Notes under the pieces: model-generated
What the model was told of the DNA's origin: nothing
Databases searched by the model: none
Seen by the model: the letters and a program-made list of their open reading frames with translations, nothing else
Program-made: the position numbers and the translations under genes
Origin: Paralithodes platypus
Lineage: Eukaryota; Arthropoda; Malacostraca; Decapoda; Lithodidae
DNA length: 64,000 nucleotides
Direction of reading: 5' to 3'
NCBI GenBank assembly: GCA_032716605.1
Contig: CM064519.1
Span: 29,033,943-29,097,942 of the forward strand
Part shown: piece by piece, positions 1-12,042 of the stretch
How positions within the stretch are numbered: the stretch's first letter is position 1
How the letters are laid out: the number at the start of each line of letters is the position of its first letter

Positions 1-33
1 GATGCTTTTTGCGACCATAGAGGGCGTGGCTGC

Positions 34-678
34 GTGAGTTGGGCTGGTTGCAAGCATGGGTTGGAGTTGTTGCGTGATACAGGTGCATCCCAGACTCTGA
101 TGAAAAACTTTACAGGCCAACCTATAAATGTGGCACGGGTAGTTGTGGTGCAGGGTATTAATGCTACACGGTCATACCCGTTGGTTCGAGTGGAGCTGGA
201 GGTAGATGGTGTGACACGAGAGATAGATGTTGGAATCGTAGAGAAACTGCCAGTAGAGAGCGTCGACCTTCTTCTCGGCAACGACTTTGCGGTGCCTACT
301 TCTGAGGTTACACCCTTAGTCGCTGCCGAGAGGGCGGCCAACGTGAGTAGGGAGGGGCAGAAGTTGGTCGAGAGGAGTCAATTACAGCAGATGGCGTGTG
401 TTGTCACCCGATCTCGTGCATCTAAGGTGTCACAGCCTATTCCTCAATCTCTAGACCAGCGGAGGAACGGTCGGAAGGAGAAAGCTAAAGTTGGGAGAAG
501 TTTTGTGAGTTTTGATCCAGCGGCTCTTCTTAGCGACTCAGTATTAGCACCAAAGATGAGCTCCGGAGTGGCCCCAGAACCTGTCTCCCCTAGTGACATG
601 GTAGGGTGTGATGGCACTCCGCGACAGAGTAGTTCCCAGGTGGAGGAGAGTTGTGGGAACGGAGCTATTGAACTCTAG
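34..678 (+). pseudogene. retropepsin-like protease region of Gypsy pol
   Basis: A 214-codon open frame holds the aspartic protease signature LRDTGASQTLM near residues 13-23 and the second conserved block VDLLLGNDF near residues 77-85. In this family the DTGA aspartate makes the catalytic dimer that cuts Gag-Pol. The ATG is probably not a true start: pol is normally read through from gag, which lies upstream. After the protease the protein becomes low-complexity (Ser, Gly, Pro) and ends at a TAG, about 170 bases before pre-RT homology resumes in another frame. The protease core looks intact; the fused polyprotein is broken. Confidence 0.65.
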
Positions 679-845
679 GACGGGGAAGCATTTCATGTGA
701 ACCTGGCGAAGGAGTTTGTGAGGCAACCACCTGAGCAGCCTACAGTCTCTGTGTTGGTCTGCAGCGGCCAACGTGGAGAAGGAGAGGGGGGCAGTGGGGC
801 TCAGGTAGAGGAGAGTTGGGATTGTCATGTCTCGGTGGAGCAGTA

Positions 846-990
846 GGCGGGGGACACGTGGCTGTGGAAGTGCTAGAGCACCTGCCCGAGCAGCAGTGTG
901 CAGCGCTCCAGCCCCTGCTCGGTTCATACCCCACTGTTTGTGCCGAGCACCCAGGCCTCACAACTCATGCGGTGCACGAGGTTCCGCTGG
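846..990 (+). pseudogene. pre-RT segment of Gypsy pol
   Basis: Translation gives HLPEQQCAALQPLLGSYPTV followed shortly by HPGLTTHAVHEV. This resembles the conserved linker just upstream of Ty3/Gypsy RT, where a leucine-rich stretch precedes TTHxIxxxD and then the YRxNP block. Here the block is not followed by YRINP: that motif appears only about 960 bases later, at 1947. It belongs to the element at 1-4613 and is in a different frame from the protease. Confidence 0.5.
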
Positions 991-1905
991 CAGGTCACTT
1001 GACTGTGAGTAGACCGTTGGCCTCGTTGTTTCAGTGGTTCAAGGTGGGCGACGAGGCTTTGGCATGGTTGTCAGGTCAGGGTCGACCCATGGCTGCCAAG
1101 AGTGGTGGTCAGACTAAGGACATTGAGCAGATTGGTGAGGTTGGCTGTGGAGTGGATGCGCCCGGTCGTCGCATAGCCTCCCAATGCTGCTCTAGTAAGA
1201 TGCAACAGCCCTACCATAGACCAACTGTATCTGGCCATGTCGCTGAAGGCGCTGATGCTGCGCAGGCAGATGTAGTCGTAAGGAATGCGGGGGTGCGCAT
1301 GTACGGTATCGGCGGGGAAGCCTTAGCAATTATGAACTATGGGAGTGACTGCACAGGTGGTACTGATTGTCCCTCTCATGACCTGGCTGTTCTAGGGACA
1401 AAGGTGGAGAAGAAGGGAGACTTTAGTTTAGAAGCTGCAGTCTCGGCTGGGTTGTGGGAGGGCACTAGGCATGTTGTTCTTCGAGATAAGTTGCAACCTC
1501 TTGTTCCTGAGTGCCAAGAGAAGTTGTTTACTAGGCTGTGGCAGTATTATTATTATTATTATTATAGAAGCTGTCTAAGCCTCCCAACAGGGTGCAGATA
1601 CACCTATAAAAGATGAATCCCTACAAAATACCCGTAAGTACTGGAGAGAGACTAAGACAACTAAGAAAAAGGAAAAGGGCTACAGTAGTTAGAGAGCCCA
1701 GAAGAAAAGATCAGTTTGTCAATTAAAACACCATTCTAAAAAGAATAAAAGCAAATCATGATTAAAACAAAAATTTACTGCTGTAATAAAACATTAACTC
1801 TGGACTTAAAAGCTGAGATAAGGGTTGACTGTACAACCTCGTTTGGAAAATGATTCCACCGTATGTTTGTTGCTTCTCCAGGCCTGATGTACGGGGTAGA
1901 ATCCG
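991..1905. other. about 0.9 kb insertion between pre-RT and RT of the Gypsy element
   Basis: This stretch separates two parts of pol that are normally contiguous. It contains one long open frame (to 1616) of unrecognised sequence, an (ATT)n run at about 1544-1565, and an A-rich part from 1617 on with many stops. A GTGAGT donor-like site lies at about 1003-1008 and a pyrimidine-rich ...CTTCTCCAG acceptor-like site at about 1871-1882, so it could be an intron-like insert. It may equally be a captured or rearranged piece of another repeat. I do not recognise its protein. Confidence 0.35.
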
Positions 1906-2455
1906 ACATGGAGGCTGGAGACAGTGCAAGGCTCAAGTTAATTCACTACCGTATAAATCCTGCTCAACAGTCTGTCGTGAAAGCAGAGCTAGACTACGTA
2001 TGGAAAAAGGGTCTGAGGGATAAGGGATATCGTGAGTGGCCGTTGCCAGTGAGTTTGCAACCTGAGTTGAGTGGCAAGATCAGTGTGTGTGTTGATTGCA
2101 AGAGTGTAGGTGCATTATCCCTGACAGACGCCTATCCATTACCCAGAGTTGACGACACCATAGACCGCATCGGGGCTGCCTCATTTATCACGAAGGTAGA
2201 ACTAGTGAAAGGTTATTGGCAGGTCCCGTTGCCGGAGAGAGCGAAGAGAAGTGCCAGTCTTGTGATGATCTGGGCAGTTTATCAGTGCCAGGTGTTGTTT
2301 TGCTGCCGGAACACAAGTTGGATGTGTGGCATGTTAAGGGCACTGATAATGTTTTGGCTGATTGTTTGTCACGGGAGGGTATGTTTGCAGGAGAACCCTC
2401 GCCGTTCAGTCAGTGTGTGTTTGAGAGTGGAGAAAAACCAGGCTTGCCCCTGTAG
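1906..2455 (+). pseudogene. collapsed reverse transcriptase / RNase H of Gypsy element
   Basis: Frame 1 gives YRINPAQQSVVKAELDYV (from 1947), then VDCKSVGALSLTDAYPLPRV and FITKVELVKGYWQVPL. These are the N-terminal RT motifs of Ty3/Gypsy elements. The motif A aspartate, normally in K-V-D-L, is Glu here. From about 2290 a second frame gives DVWHVKGTDNVLADCLSREG, the C-terminal RNase H signature (HxxGxxNxxADxLSR). RT motifs B to E, including YxDD, and most of RNase H are missing, so an internal deletion joined the two ends. The remnant is inactive. Confidence 0.7.
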
Positions 2456-2811
2456 AGCAGCCGTCAAAAACAACATTAACATTTAATAACAAAAATCACA
2501 TAAAAACTCTTTCTTTTTTATAGTTAATTGTAAGTTGCCAATGTTATAGCTAAAGTCCTAAGTTGAACCTGTCTTTCACTTAGTAGGCTGGGCTCTGTGA
2601 AGCTCGCTCAGGGAGCATAGCAGGCTAAATTATACTATTGTGTTTGGGAGGGGTTATAAGATTTTCTTTATGCTAATATGTAGTTTTATTTAAGATTGAG
2701 CTTTGCATTTAATTTCTGGTGGAGTGGCTAGGTGTGGCGGGTCTTGCCGGCATTCTGCCTTGTCAGATATGGTGCTCGCCTCATGTTGAGCGTCCCATAT
2801 CTTAGGCGGGG

Positions 2812-4613
2812 TGTGACGTTTACCAGCGTTGGCAGAATCGCCTCTCGTTAGCCACTAGCACTCGCCAGGGACATCGAAATGGGCTACAGTTATCCGAGAA
2901 TGTTGTTCTTTCTTTCCTTGTAATCGCATTGTCACAGAGAGTCCAGTGGTGGTCTTTGTTTTCGTCTGTGACAACGGGTTATATTTTATGTCAACAGTAG
3001 TGATGATAGTACCAGCGTGGGAATGAGAAAGACTTTCAGAGCGAGAAGGTAGTAAGTGTCTGAGTCACGTATGCATTCCTGCCTCTCGCTCGCCATTGGC
3101 CGGCATGTCTGGCTGTGTCACGTGACACCTGCTGTCTTGTGACGTATCGGCCCGTGATTGGCCGACCATCGCGCCTTTTCGGGCTCCTGTGTAACTTGCC
3201 TCCTCCATGAGGCTCCCCAGAAGCTGTCCTTGTCAGGACAGGCTTGGCGCGCGTGCTTCTAACATACCTTTGCATACTCTCTTCCAATCACCCCCTTTAC
3301 CACTGTTTCTCTCTCTGACCTTCTTCTTTTCCATTACTTCTCGCCTTTATTAAATTACTTATCCCCTTGGGTTCTGCATACGGTTTCCATAGCCGGCCCA
3401 TTGTATTGCATGTGCCGTCCTCAGAGATATTTACATGTACTTAGAATAGGTTTGAGGGTTCTTAGTTAGTATAGGTTAAGAACTTTGTGTGTCTCCATTA
3501 TTGATTTGGTGTTTCTGCTCTTTTATTTAATGCTAGACTGGGATAAGGTAACTGTAGTCGTTGTCTCCGATGTGTGTATGGTTTGCTTATACCTACACGA
3601 CTTCGACCAGTCCTGTGGTAGCCTGGGTTGTCTTTTCGGTTGCGTCCTTTGCGAGTGCAGCATTGTGTTGACTGAGGGTTTTGGCCTGTACCAGTTCCAC
3701 ACTTTGCTGCCTCTTTGCTTGTCTTTAGAGGGTCGCCAGGATAGAACCAGATACTTGTGATCTGGATCTATCAAGAGAGCCCCCTTGTCAATTAACGTAA
3801 CTTAAAGGATGCAGTCTTAAGGACATCGCTAGGCTACGAGCCTGTCTTGCTCAACCCCTGTTCCTTACCTAGAGTATCCCAGCTAGACATTATTAATCGA
3901 GTAGACACTTGTTAGTATTTAATATAAGCTCTTTGATATGTACGCATTATTATTCACAGCATTTATTAGTCTAGGTTGTTGTTGAGTCGCACAACCATAG
4001 CAGACCGTTTCGTTGATGAGGAAGTACTTCTTTTAGTGTCGAGCATTGCTACCGTTGCGCATTTATAGTATTCTCGTGTCAGTTAACATTATATGTCCTA
4101 TATTTTAGTGTATTCGATTTACACGTGTGGTGTCCTGCCTCCTGCCTTTATATAGTTCAAGATTAGTACGAGCATCTTATGAGCATCTTATGAGCATCAG
4201 ACTTTCTTCAGAAGTTTCCAGGTCTATGCTGTAGGACTATACTTCACTTTCTTTCAGATAGGAGTGAAGAGTTTATTGTTGTTTAGAGTAACTGTATTGA
4301 AGCATCTTTTTATTGTATTAAATCTTGCAGTGATTTAATTGATCTTTCCATAGATTACTTTTTATGCATTTTAACGTAACTTGCATCTTGTTTGTTATCA
4401 GGCTATACCAGTGTGGGTTAGCCTGAAATAGAGTACACTTATGCCCAGTTAAGGATACCCCGCTATCGCAGATTAACTCTGGAGGGTATAAGTGTTTTGT
4501 TCGCCGGCATATAAGTTCGAGGGTTTGGATCTAGCGTACCGTTGTTGCATAGTGCCCTATTACTAGTCCAATCTTTAAGTGCCCTTGTTTTATTCGTAGC
4601 CCCGGTCGTAACA
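2812..4613 (+). repeat. putative 3' long terminal repeat (about 1.8 kb)
   Basis: A G-rich run GGCGGGG (2805-2811), like a polypurine tract, precedes TGTGACG at 2812. The far end reads CGTAACA (4607-4613), an imperfect inverted match to TGTGACG with TG...CA termini as in LTRs. Promoter-like sites cluster near 3090-3165. The partner LTR is outside the window, so the boundaries rest on the terminal inverted repeat and the tract alone. A direct repeat GAGCATCTTAT is present near 4170-4200. Confidence 0.5.
3085..3170 (+). promoter_or_regulatory. CCAAT/E-box/CRE-like block inside the LTR
   Basis: Within 80 bases are two inverted CCAAT boxes (ATTGGCC near 3093 and 3157), a perfect 12-base palindrome TGTCACGTGACA (3116-3127) around an E-box, and a TGACGTA half-CRE near 3140. 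The block is much richer in CpG than its surroundings. That is what one expects of a U3 promoter in an LTR. Function is inferred from motifs only. Confidence 0.4.
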
Positions 4614-4692
4614 ATACGTATTCCATTTTATATCTACATGCTTAAACGGACTTAAGTTACTATCAATATATCGTTTTCACTACAGTATATAC

Positions 4693-4735
<43 letters not shown>

Positions 4736-6179
4736 GATATATATATAGTACTAACAAAGTAACAAATTATATTTACCATCGAATATTTGTAATCGTGTAG
4801 CAAAAACTAGTTATCATACACTGTATATAATGATGTTTCAAACCCTACGGCTTTAACACATTGATTCTCATGCATTTATTATTAAGCATATAGAGCAATG
4901 TATTATCTGAAAATTAACACCGAAATGTTGACAAAATTAATAAAAGCACAATATGAAGAGTACGTTCTTGATAATAAAGTGCTCGCCCCAAAGTGGGGGT
5001 TGTATTCATTAAGTATCTGATCGACTTATAATTTCCCTTCGAGATAAACATTCTATCTTTTTCTAATCATTCCATTCCCCTTGTAGGCAGAGTTCCCCTC
5101 TTCAGCCACGCCTCTCTCTGCTCCCCTTTCCTTGCTATTTTCTCATTTAGTACAACGGAGTTTGGGATACTTTCTACATTTGGTTACACTTATCATCTGA
5201 CTGAATCTCTACATATACGTAACGTTTCTGCTGAGGTGCAAAATGTATACAAACACAAAATATACTTTTCTAAATATAATTTGGTGATGTTAGACTAAGA
5301 AGATAGATATTGGTGACTAATGTGTGCGTTACAATGGCCTAGTTTCTTGTTAACCCGGCGAGTTAGCAATTAGTCAATTTGAGCGATGGAACTCTTACTT
5401 TAAGGTGAGTGGCTGACGGTACTGTGTTATATAATTTCTTGTGCTTGTTTTTTGCAAGTGAATTTTTTTATTCGGACACCATACCAACAGCCTGATCAGC
5501 TCGAAGTTAAGAGTTCTCTATCTCAAAGCGAAAAGTGTCAACTGGTCAAGTAAAACAAAGTATGGACTATAGTTACGTTTAGTTTTTAGTTTTTTCTAAC
5601 AAGACCTCCGTCTACGTATTGTGAAAAACCTGTTATCCTCCGGCAAATTGTGGGGTTGAGTGAGTGAAGGGGGGGACAGTGAATGAAGGAGGATGCATGT
5701 TTTTCATAATACGTGTTGCTAGCCCCAAACGCGCGAGCAACTGTGGCTTTCAACCATCCAACACATCTAACTAAACTACGTTTAGTTATAAAATGGTGTA
5801 AATGGAATCCTTCAAAACAAAATTTAACTCGTCAAATTAGACTTAGATTGTATATATTTGCTTGCCAAGATGCTATTATGTACTCACAAATAGCATAGTA
5901 ACAGTCAAACCTGTTGGTAACTTTCTGATCTGCCCCTTCTCGGTTGCAAAACGTAACTGCCCTCCCTTTCATTATCCGTAGTTTCCCCTACATTCTCTCC
6001 CCTCTAGTAATTTGGGAGGTGTTCTTAGTATTTATTCGTTTTTCATGTTACCATTTGATTTAGTGTTTCCTTCTTCCGCTGTTTTAGTGTAGGCTTTCTT
6101 ATTCATATGCTATTTGATGCCTTTAAGAATACGATGATTTATTTTTTCACTTCATGCTGGCTAATTACATTGAAGGAGT
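4614..6179. other. AT-rich non-coding DNA with a (TA)n array
   Basis: No gene seen. (TA)n with interruptions lies at about 4686-4748. The only open frames are short (61 codons at 5713-5898) and resemble nothing known to me. Confidence 0.6.
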
Positions 6180-6537
6180 TTAAGAGGGGATCGTCGTATT
6201 TGTGTCCTCATTTATATATATTTATATTGTTTGTTTAGTTTCCTCCCTAGACCTCCATCAAACTTTAACTCCCCCCCCCCCCCAAGAACCTCTTTCAAGA
6301 TAAATGTGGATTTTTTTCGATCACAAAATTTCCCGGTCAAAGGCTGGTTGCTTTTATATTACAGGCTCACTATCGTTTGCCAGGAAACAATCGACACCTA
6401 CTGTAAATATTGACAAAGAAATGTGTGATAGTCATTAAATTGCCAAACTAATAGGACAAACGTCATAAAATATGAAAACTAATGGGGCTAAACATGAGGA
6501 AGAAGGGAGACCAGAAAAACGACCCATCTCCCCTTAA
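6180..6537 (+). mobile_element. TTAA-flanked MITE, family 1, copy 1
   Basis: The copy runs from TTAA (6180) to TTAA (6534-6537), with ends TTAAGAGGGG and CTCCCCTTAA. The body shows family landmarks: a C13 run (6271-6283), TTTTTTCGATCACAAAATTT (a decayed first hairpin), a wobble-paired second hairpin CCGG..CAAA..CTGG, a block resembling GGCTCGCTATCGCTCGCC, then ATCGACACCTA and AATGGGGCTAAACATGAGGA. No coding capacity. The TTAA flanks suggest piggyBac-type movement. Confidence 0.7.
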
Positions 6538-6626
6538 TGTGTTTTGAAAGACCCTCTAGGACTCCGAAGACTTAAGTATGTTTAAAACATACTTCTACAG
6601 TAACTTCTAAGAATCGCTCCAAGCTT

Positions 6627-6722
6627 AAATTATAGTCTACTGATACCCCAATAAATATAAATTATAGTCTACTGATACCCCAATAAATATAAATTATAGT
6701 CTACTGATACCCCAATAAATAT
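6627..6722. repeat. 32-bp tandem repeat, three copies
   Basis: Three identical units start at 6627, 6659 and 6691. The core of each is TAGTCTACTGATACCCCAAT. Their identity suggests a recent expansion. Confidence 0.95.
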
Positions 6723-6806
6723 AAAACTTAGCATTTCCGTATGCAAATAGGTTTAACCACAATATCCTAATAATGTATTTAAGGATGTTCGGCTTTACCT
6801 TTCTAA

Positions 6807-7021
6807 TTAACCCCTTCTGTACCGGCGACGTCTTTTTAAATTCATTCTAGCTACATTTAACCGATTTTGTGCAGTTTCAGAAGGATCTGGGATACTACAA
6901 ATGGATAAGTGATATAGTTCGAAGCCTGTAAATTGTTGGAGGTACTTTTTAAACTGAATATAATCGTCTAATAGTAGCCAGAATAAAGTTAAAAAGACGT
7001 CGCCGGTAAAGAAGGGGTTAA
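6807..7021. mobile_element. piggyBac-like MITE, family 2, copy 1 (215 bp)
   Basis: Ends are TTAACCCCTTCTGTACCGGC on the left and GCCGGTAAAGAAGGGGTTAA on the right. Inverted arms of about 33 bases have few mismatches. TTAACCC(Y)TT ends with TTAA duplication are typical of piggyBac non-autonomous elements. Body marks are CAGTTTCAGAAGGATCTG and AATCGTCTAATAGTAGCCAG, found again in the other copies. It has no protein. Confidence 0.85.
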
Positions 7022-7541
7022 GAATATTCACTAATGTGTGGCCTTAATTTTCACTATGCCAACTCATTCTACAAACAAATTAATTGGTCATCCTATATAT
7101 GTTTGCAAGTTTTTTATTTTCCTTCTTTACTCAATTATTACTCAATGAAACTATTTTTTATGTCAAAATATCGCATTGTCTTTATTTTGAATACCCAGTT
7201 CAGTTCATTGAGGAATTTCAGCTCTCGAGCAGGCTGGTGTGCGTCGATTTATGGAGAGTATTGGGAAAGTTAAAGCCATTGAAACTTATTATAAACTTAA
7301 CCTAGTATTACTTTATCTCCGTAAGGCATTTCAGATTGCGTAGTTTGCTGTTCTTGCACTATTATGTAAATGCTCAGTTTATGGCTATATTATTTAAATT
7401 TACATTGATCGTATTCGTTGATTGTAAGATAATTCATAACCGAGAGTGAAAAGTAGAATATATACCTTCGCCATGTGCAATTATTTAGAAGCAGTATTGC
7501 AGGAATTATAACCAATCATCACAGATAGTTGTATAAATTGA

Positions 7542-7757
7542 CCACTTGCGAGTTTCAGCCTAGGAGGAAGTTGGAGCTGTAGGCATCGATATTTAGCAGA
7601 ATTAACAACTAAAGTACGGTCCTAGTACATTTATAAATACATAAAGCCAAATTAAACACACTTTCTATCCATCAGAAACCTACATTATTTTGTGTATTGA
7701 TGTTCTATGTCGATGTTTACAGCTCCAACTTCCTTATAGCCTTAAACTCGCAAGTGG
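7542..7757. mobile_element. foldback element, 216 bp, about 50-bp inverted arms
   Basis: The left arm opens CCACTTGCGAGTTT and the right arm closes AAACTCGCAAGTGG. The match continues through GGAAGTTGGAGCTGTA on the left, with its complement TACAGCTCCAACTTCC on the right. The ends are unlike families 1 and 2, and I see no other copy in this window. Target duplication is unclear. Confidence 0.8.
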
Positions 7758-8146
7758 GTATCCAGTGCCACAGTGAGTTTCGGTAAATTCAAGCTATAAC
7801 TTATTATAACCACATTTTGTGAGAGGCTTTACAGAGTTGTCAGATCATCAAATGCTGGCCAATAATTAATAGTTTCGACTTACCTACGAGGTTGTATAAA
7901 TATTCGCTCATAATAATTGAACACAACTACTTTCAAACAGGCAAAGAGAGAGCCAAACAGACATACAAAGACGATCACAATCTCCAATGAGCTCTATTTT
8001 GTCGGATATGATAACATGGGTAATAGTGGTCATAAATATCTTGCATTTGCGTTGGCATATACATGAATGGATAATTGATGGGCTATTGATATAAAAGTTT
8101 GAAGATCTGGTGCAACTTCGTATTATAAACATATCAACTAGACTCA

Positions 8147-8233
8147 CCCCCCCCCCCCCCCCTTGTATATATCTCGCCAATAAGTTCAAAGTAGATGGGT
8201 GTTAATATAGTAACTTTGAAGTATTCGCTCTCT

Positions 8234-8271
<38 letters not shown>

Positions 8272-8431
8272 TGTGTGCGTAAAAAAGAAGCAACTATCTT
8301 TTGTTCCCATCCTCCACATAACCGAGACCACAAATTACCATAAATATTACCGGGGGTCACGCAGTCGCCAGCAAAAAAACAAACACCGCAAGGAAAACAA
8401 TCTATCTGTCTACCTAGGTGGGGGGGGGGGG

Positions 8432-8476
<45 letters not shown>

Positions 8477-8554
8477 TGGATATATATATATATATATATA
8501 TACATACATAAATAAAGATAGAGATATATATATAGATTGAACGAGATAGATAGA

Positions 8555-8640
<86 letters not shown>
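8147..8640. repeat. microsatellite cluster
   Basis: In order: C16 (8147-8162), (CT)n (about 8236-8269), G15 (8420-8434) running into (GA)n to about 8475, (TA)n (8480-8503), and a long (GA)n (about 8557-8638). Long open frames here are poly-dipeptide artefacts. Confidence 0.95.
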
Positions 8641-8641
<1 letters not shown>

Positions 8642-9526
8642 ACAGTATTCCATAATAAGGCTAAAATGGTAACTGAAATCCTAATAATCAGCGGGGCAAT
8701 CGTAAAGTAAATATTGTAACCCTCTCTTTACCGATGCCGTACACCGGAAAGACTAGGACCCTCAGCAATCACTTATAAAGTATTACGACATTTTACAAGT
8801 TGGATAAAGTAAGATATAACATGTCACTTACGGTTAGTATTTTTAATATAATTATACTTAGTTATGAAATGTTGTATGATAGGTTAGTGGTTTGATTACA
8901 TATTATGGTCTGTTTCTTAGCTGACGGAACATTGTTACATCTCCATCTCTGTTATTAAGAGTAATGATTATTGCGAAGAATTTCAAGCAAAATAGGTTGG
9001 TCATGATGAAAATTTGATATTAATGCGATACAGAGATAGTGATTTCATATGAAATGCACTACTTAAGGATTCATTTTTCCGCCAAGTGAAAATAAACTAA
9101 TGTGTGATAAGTGTGCAATTGCGTTATGGTGATAGCTTCGTAGTGTAATATATGTGGACTATTTACGGACAATATCACATTCTAAACATTCCCCCACCAT
9201 TTGTGTATTGTTATAATTATACATATTTAACAACCAATCTTGCATCTTGCTATATTCCTTCCTAATGAACTATACATTACCATACTCTTCAAGATCAGTT
9301 TTATATTATGTATTATGTTCCCTCCACCAACCGACTTTACTCCTAAACTCAATTAATGAAATCAACAAATGCATGTTAACAGAGAACATTCACTATTAAT
9401 AGTGATTTTTTAACACTGACGACAAACTAAATATTGGTTCATACTATATTATCTCAAAATCTATAACTTTATAGTAAGGATATTTTTAAGTTTCATTATC
9501 ATTGTAGAACATGTCGAAATCTCAAT
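8641..9526. other. AT-rich non-coding DNA
   Basis: I see no gene or repeat landmark in this stretch. Confidence 0.5.
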
Positions 9527-9555
9527 TATATATATATATATATATACTGTATATA

Positions 9556-9606
<51 letters not shown>

Positions 9607-9650
9607 CGCGCGCGCGCGTGTGATTTTTGTTTCGATGGGGGGGGGGGTGT
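9527..9650. repeat. (TA)n, (GC)n, poly-G compound microsatellite
   Basis: (TA)n with two internal CTG interruptions (TATACTGTATATACTGTATA) runs into (GC)6 at about 9605-9617. A G10 run follows near 9638. Confidence 0.95.
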
Positions 9651-10941
9651 TACAATAACATTTTGGTTCCATATAATAGTTCCAAAGAACAATATCATTG
9701 TCCCTATGCAGTTTGTAAAATATATCCACAATTGCGCATGTCTCTCCTATGCTTTATTGTACCTTTTAAATTACACTATTATAGTGTTTAGCAAATTGCA
9801 TAATATATAATTATACATACCATTAAATATTTATTTTGTATCCCAGTATATTTTGTATATCATGAATGAAGTACCAATGGTACATAAACGTGACAAACTA
9901 AAATTGAAAATGAAGTAAAAGCAGATTGATGGTAATGTTTTGGAAGTACAGTATACAGGAATGTGTGCATGTTCAAATATACTATGCAAAAATTACATTG
10001 TAAAACAAGCAGCAACATATATATTGATCCTCACAAAGCTTATTGTATTTCATCTACCTAACCTTGGTGAAAGTAAAGGATAGGCCAGTATGAAAGAATG
10101 ATGTTCATTTGTAAACAGTTAAGCGAGGGTTGAATGGGATATGCTTATATAGTCGATTATCTAAAGTTTGGACAGTTCAACGCTCATTAACATTACTTAG
10201 TCCTGCTAACCCAACCAAGAAAATTGGGGCTTATAACGCATTTATGTTAGGTGCTGATTAGGTGTAATAACCTCGATATAATGGATAAAACAACATAGCT
10301 TCACAATTTCACTAAATGATCTGTATCTGGATCTGTATAATTATGTATTTAATTTCACACTGGGGTAATTTATTAAGATAGATAGACAAAAAGTATCTTT
10401 ATCAACATCTTGAAGTCTTAGATAATGTTGTTAAATTTATAGTATTTTGAATAATATGAAGTGAGCTGTGTATCGCGAAAATGGGTGTTAGGTGTTCACA
10501 ATGAAATATATTACCTCATGGTCCGATGATGTAGCCTGTTCACTCAAAGGTTTCGTCCAGAATTGGATCATTGACCAGAAGCATAAGGCGAGATAAACAA
10601 TCTATGACAAGACTGACTTATTGGCTCCTGTAGCCTGATTGATACGTATTATATTGTATTGCCTTACATCTATTACTGACACAGAAAGCCATTCGAAATA
10701 GTTATGAGATAAGGAGAGAATATAGGGGGATACAGTTTGTGATATTTTGGAAAACTAAACCCACATATTGAAAATAGTACTTATTGTAAAGATACAGTAA
10801 ATACTCTTTTTATTATGTTGGTTTAGGTTTTCAATATTGTATTCACGGCACTGAATTTTACACGCATCGTAACAGTTTGTTAGAGGCTCACTATTTTACT
10901 AAGTGGCCAATATGCGAATATAACTAAAATTAATCTTAACT
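9651..10941. other. AT-rich non-coding DNA
   Basis: No gene, RNA or repeat landmark seen. Confidence 0.5.
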
Positions 10942-11313
10942 TTACACACCCAAAACTATTGCTTCAACCTGATTGCGTTCTCCAATCACGAGTTTTTTTT
11001 TCTTTCTCGTAGATGCCTTCCTCAGACGAATACGAGTATAAGTAGTCCATTCCATTAGTTTAAGACTATTGACAAATATTTGCTTTACCTCATTTGAGCG
11101 AAAAGGCTTTGCAATGATGGCACAATAATTTCCTCCAGTAATTTTTTTATAATCAATTGTGACGTATATTTTGGCATCCATATTGTCAAGACCATTAATA
11201 ACTTTAAATACTTTAACTTGATCCCCATTTAGCCTGCATTTTGTTAGACTGAAGAAGCATCGCGAGATGCTAAAATAGGTTGTTCCTAATATGGCCTTGT
11301 TCCTTTGTTCCAC
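10942..11313 (-). pseudogene. LINE reverse transcriptase C-terminal fragment
   Basis: The 123-codon frame includes LTKCRLNGDQVKVFKVINGL followed by DNMDAKIYVTID and IIAKPFRSNEVKQIFVN. This matches the layout of the post-RT 'thumb' tail of CR1/L2/Jockey-type LINEs (R..GDxxxVFKxxxGLDxxD, then a basic stretch before the WNxLP block). The WNxLP block is degraded to EWTTY. RT motifs are absent upstream on this strand, so it is a 5'-truncated insertion, the common fate of LINE copies. Non-functional. The clade call is tentative. Confidence 0.5.
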
Positions 11314-11980
11314 GTTAAATTTAATATTATAATAGATTTTAATTTATTTTGCAAGGAAAGTTCTCCTCTATACTGTATGACAAAGGTGACATTGTATATT
11401 CTCATTGATGGATTTGAAGAGGTCTAGTTCTTTAAAAAATACCGTCAACAAACCATCAATTAGTAATGCTAAAAAACATATTTTGATTTGGAACGTAGGA
11501 TCATCCAAATCAGAAAGAGTATCACATACTAAAATATATTATTGCTTTAAAGTGCAATGAAACCCCCAAAGTGTGTTTAAATAATTAAATTTAATGGATC
11601 ATCATAAAAAACAATGTTTATATATTGTAAGATTACATCTCAGCACAATTAATGTCCAGTTTCTTCAATGAACGAGGCAATAGTACTGATACAAATCCTT
11701 ATCTATGTCGTGTGCCGTTATTTGCCCCAAATATATTATATGTAGATAATTATGTATCAATTGAAAAATAATTATTTCATTGCCTTCTAAATATGTACGC
11801 GGTTTTATGAAGTTGTATGCATGTGTATTATACATCAGAATAACGCATACTATTATTAGTAACACGTAAAATAAAATTGAATTAGGAAAATTGGTGTACA
11901 AATACTATTTTTGTCAGTGTTTCTAATTTGCGTACACATAAATCAACCTCTCTGCGTGTGAGTGTGTGTATATATATATA

Positions 11981-12042
<62 letters not shown>

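Larger units (their letters stand above)
1..4613 (+). mobile_element. Ty3/Gypsy-type LTR retrotransposon, 5' cut by window edge, internally deleted
   Basis: Pieces of one element lie in order on the plus strand: a retropepsin-like protease (34-678), pre-RT sequence (about 846-990), the start of reverse transcriptase joined to the end of RNase H (1906-2455), a spacer, and a putative 3' LTR (2812-4613). The 5' LTR and gag would lie to the left of the window. No integrase is visible between RNase H and the LTR, and most of RT and RNase H is deleted. The protein motifs fit Ty3/Gypsy elements. Frame breaks and lost catalytic residues make it non-functional. The right flank after the LTR begins ATACG; a matching target duplication on the left cannot be checked. 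Confidence 0.75.

Noticed and set aside
816..1616. 266-codon frame as a distinct gene
   Set aside because: Only its first part (846-990) matches Gypsy pre-RT; the rest is an insert ending in a poly-Tyr (ATT repeat) tract. Not a coherent protein.
6807..7031. 74-codon minus-strand frame
   Set aside because: It lies almost wholly within a palindromic MITE; the opposite strand and other copies do not conserve the frame.
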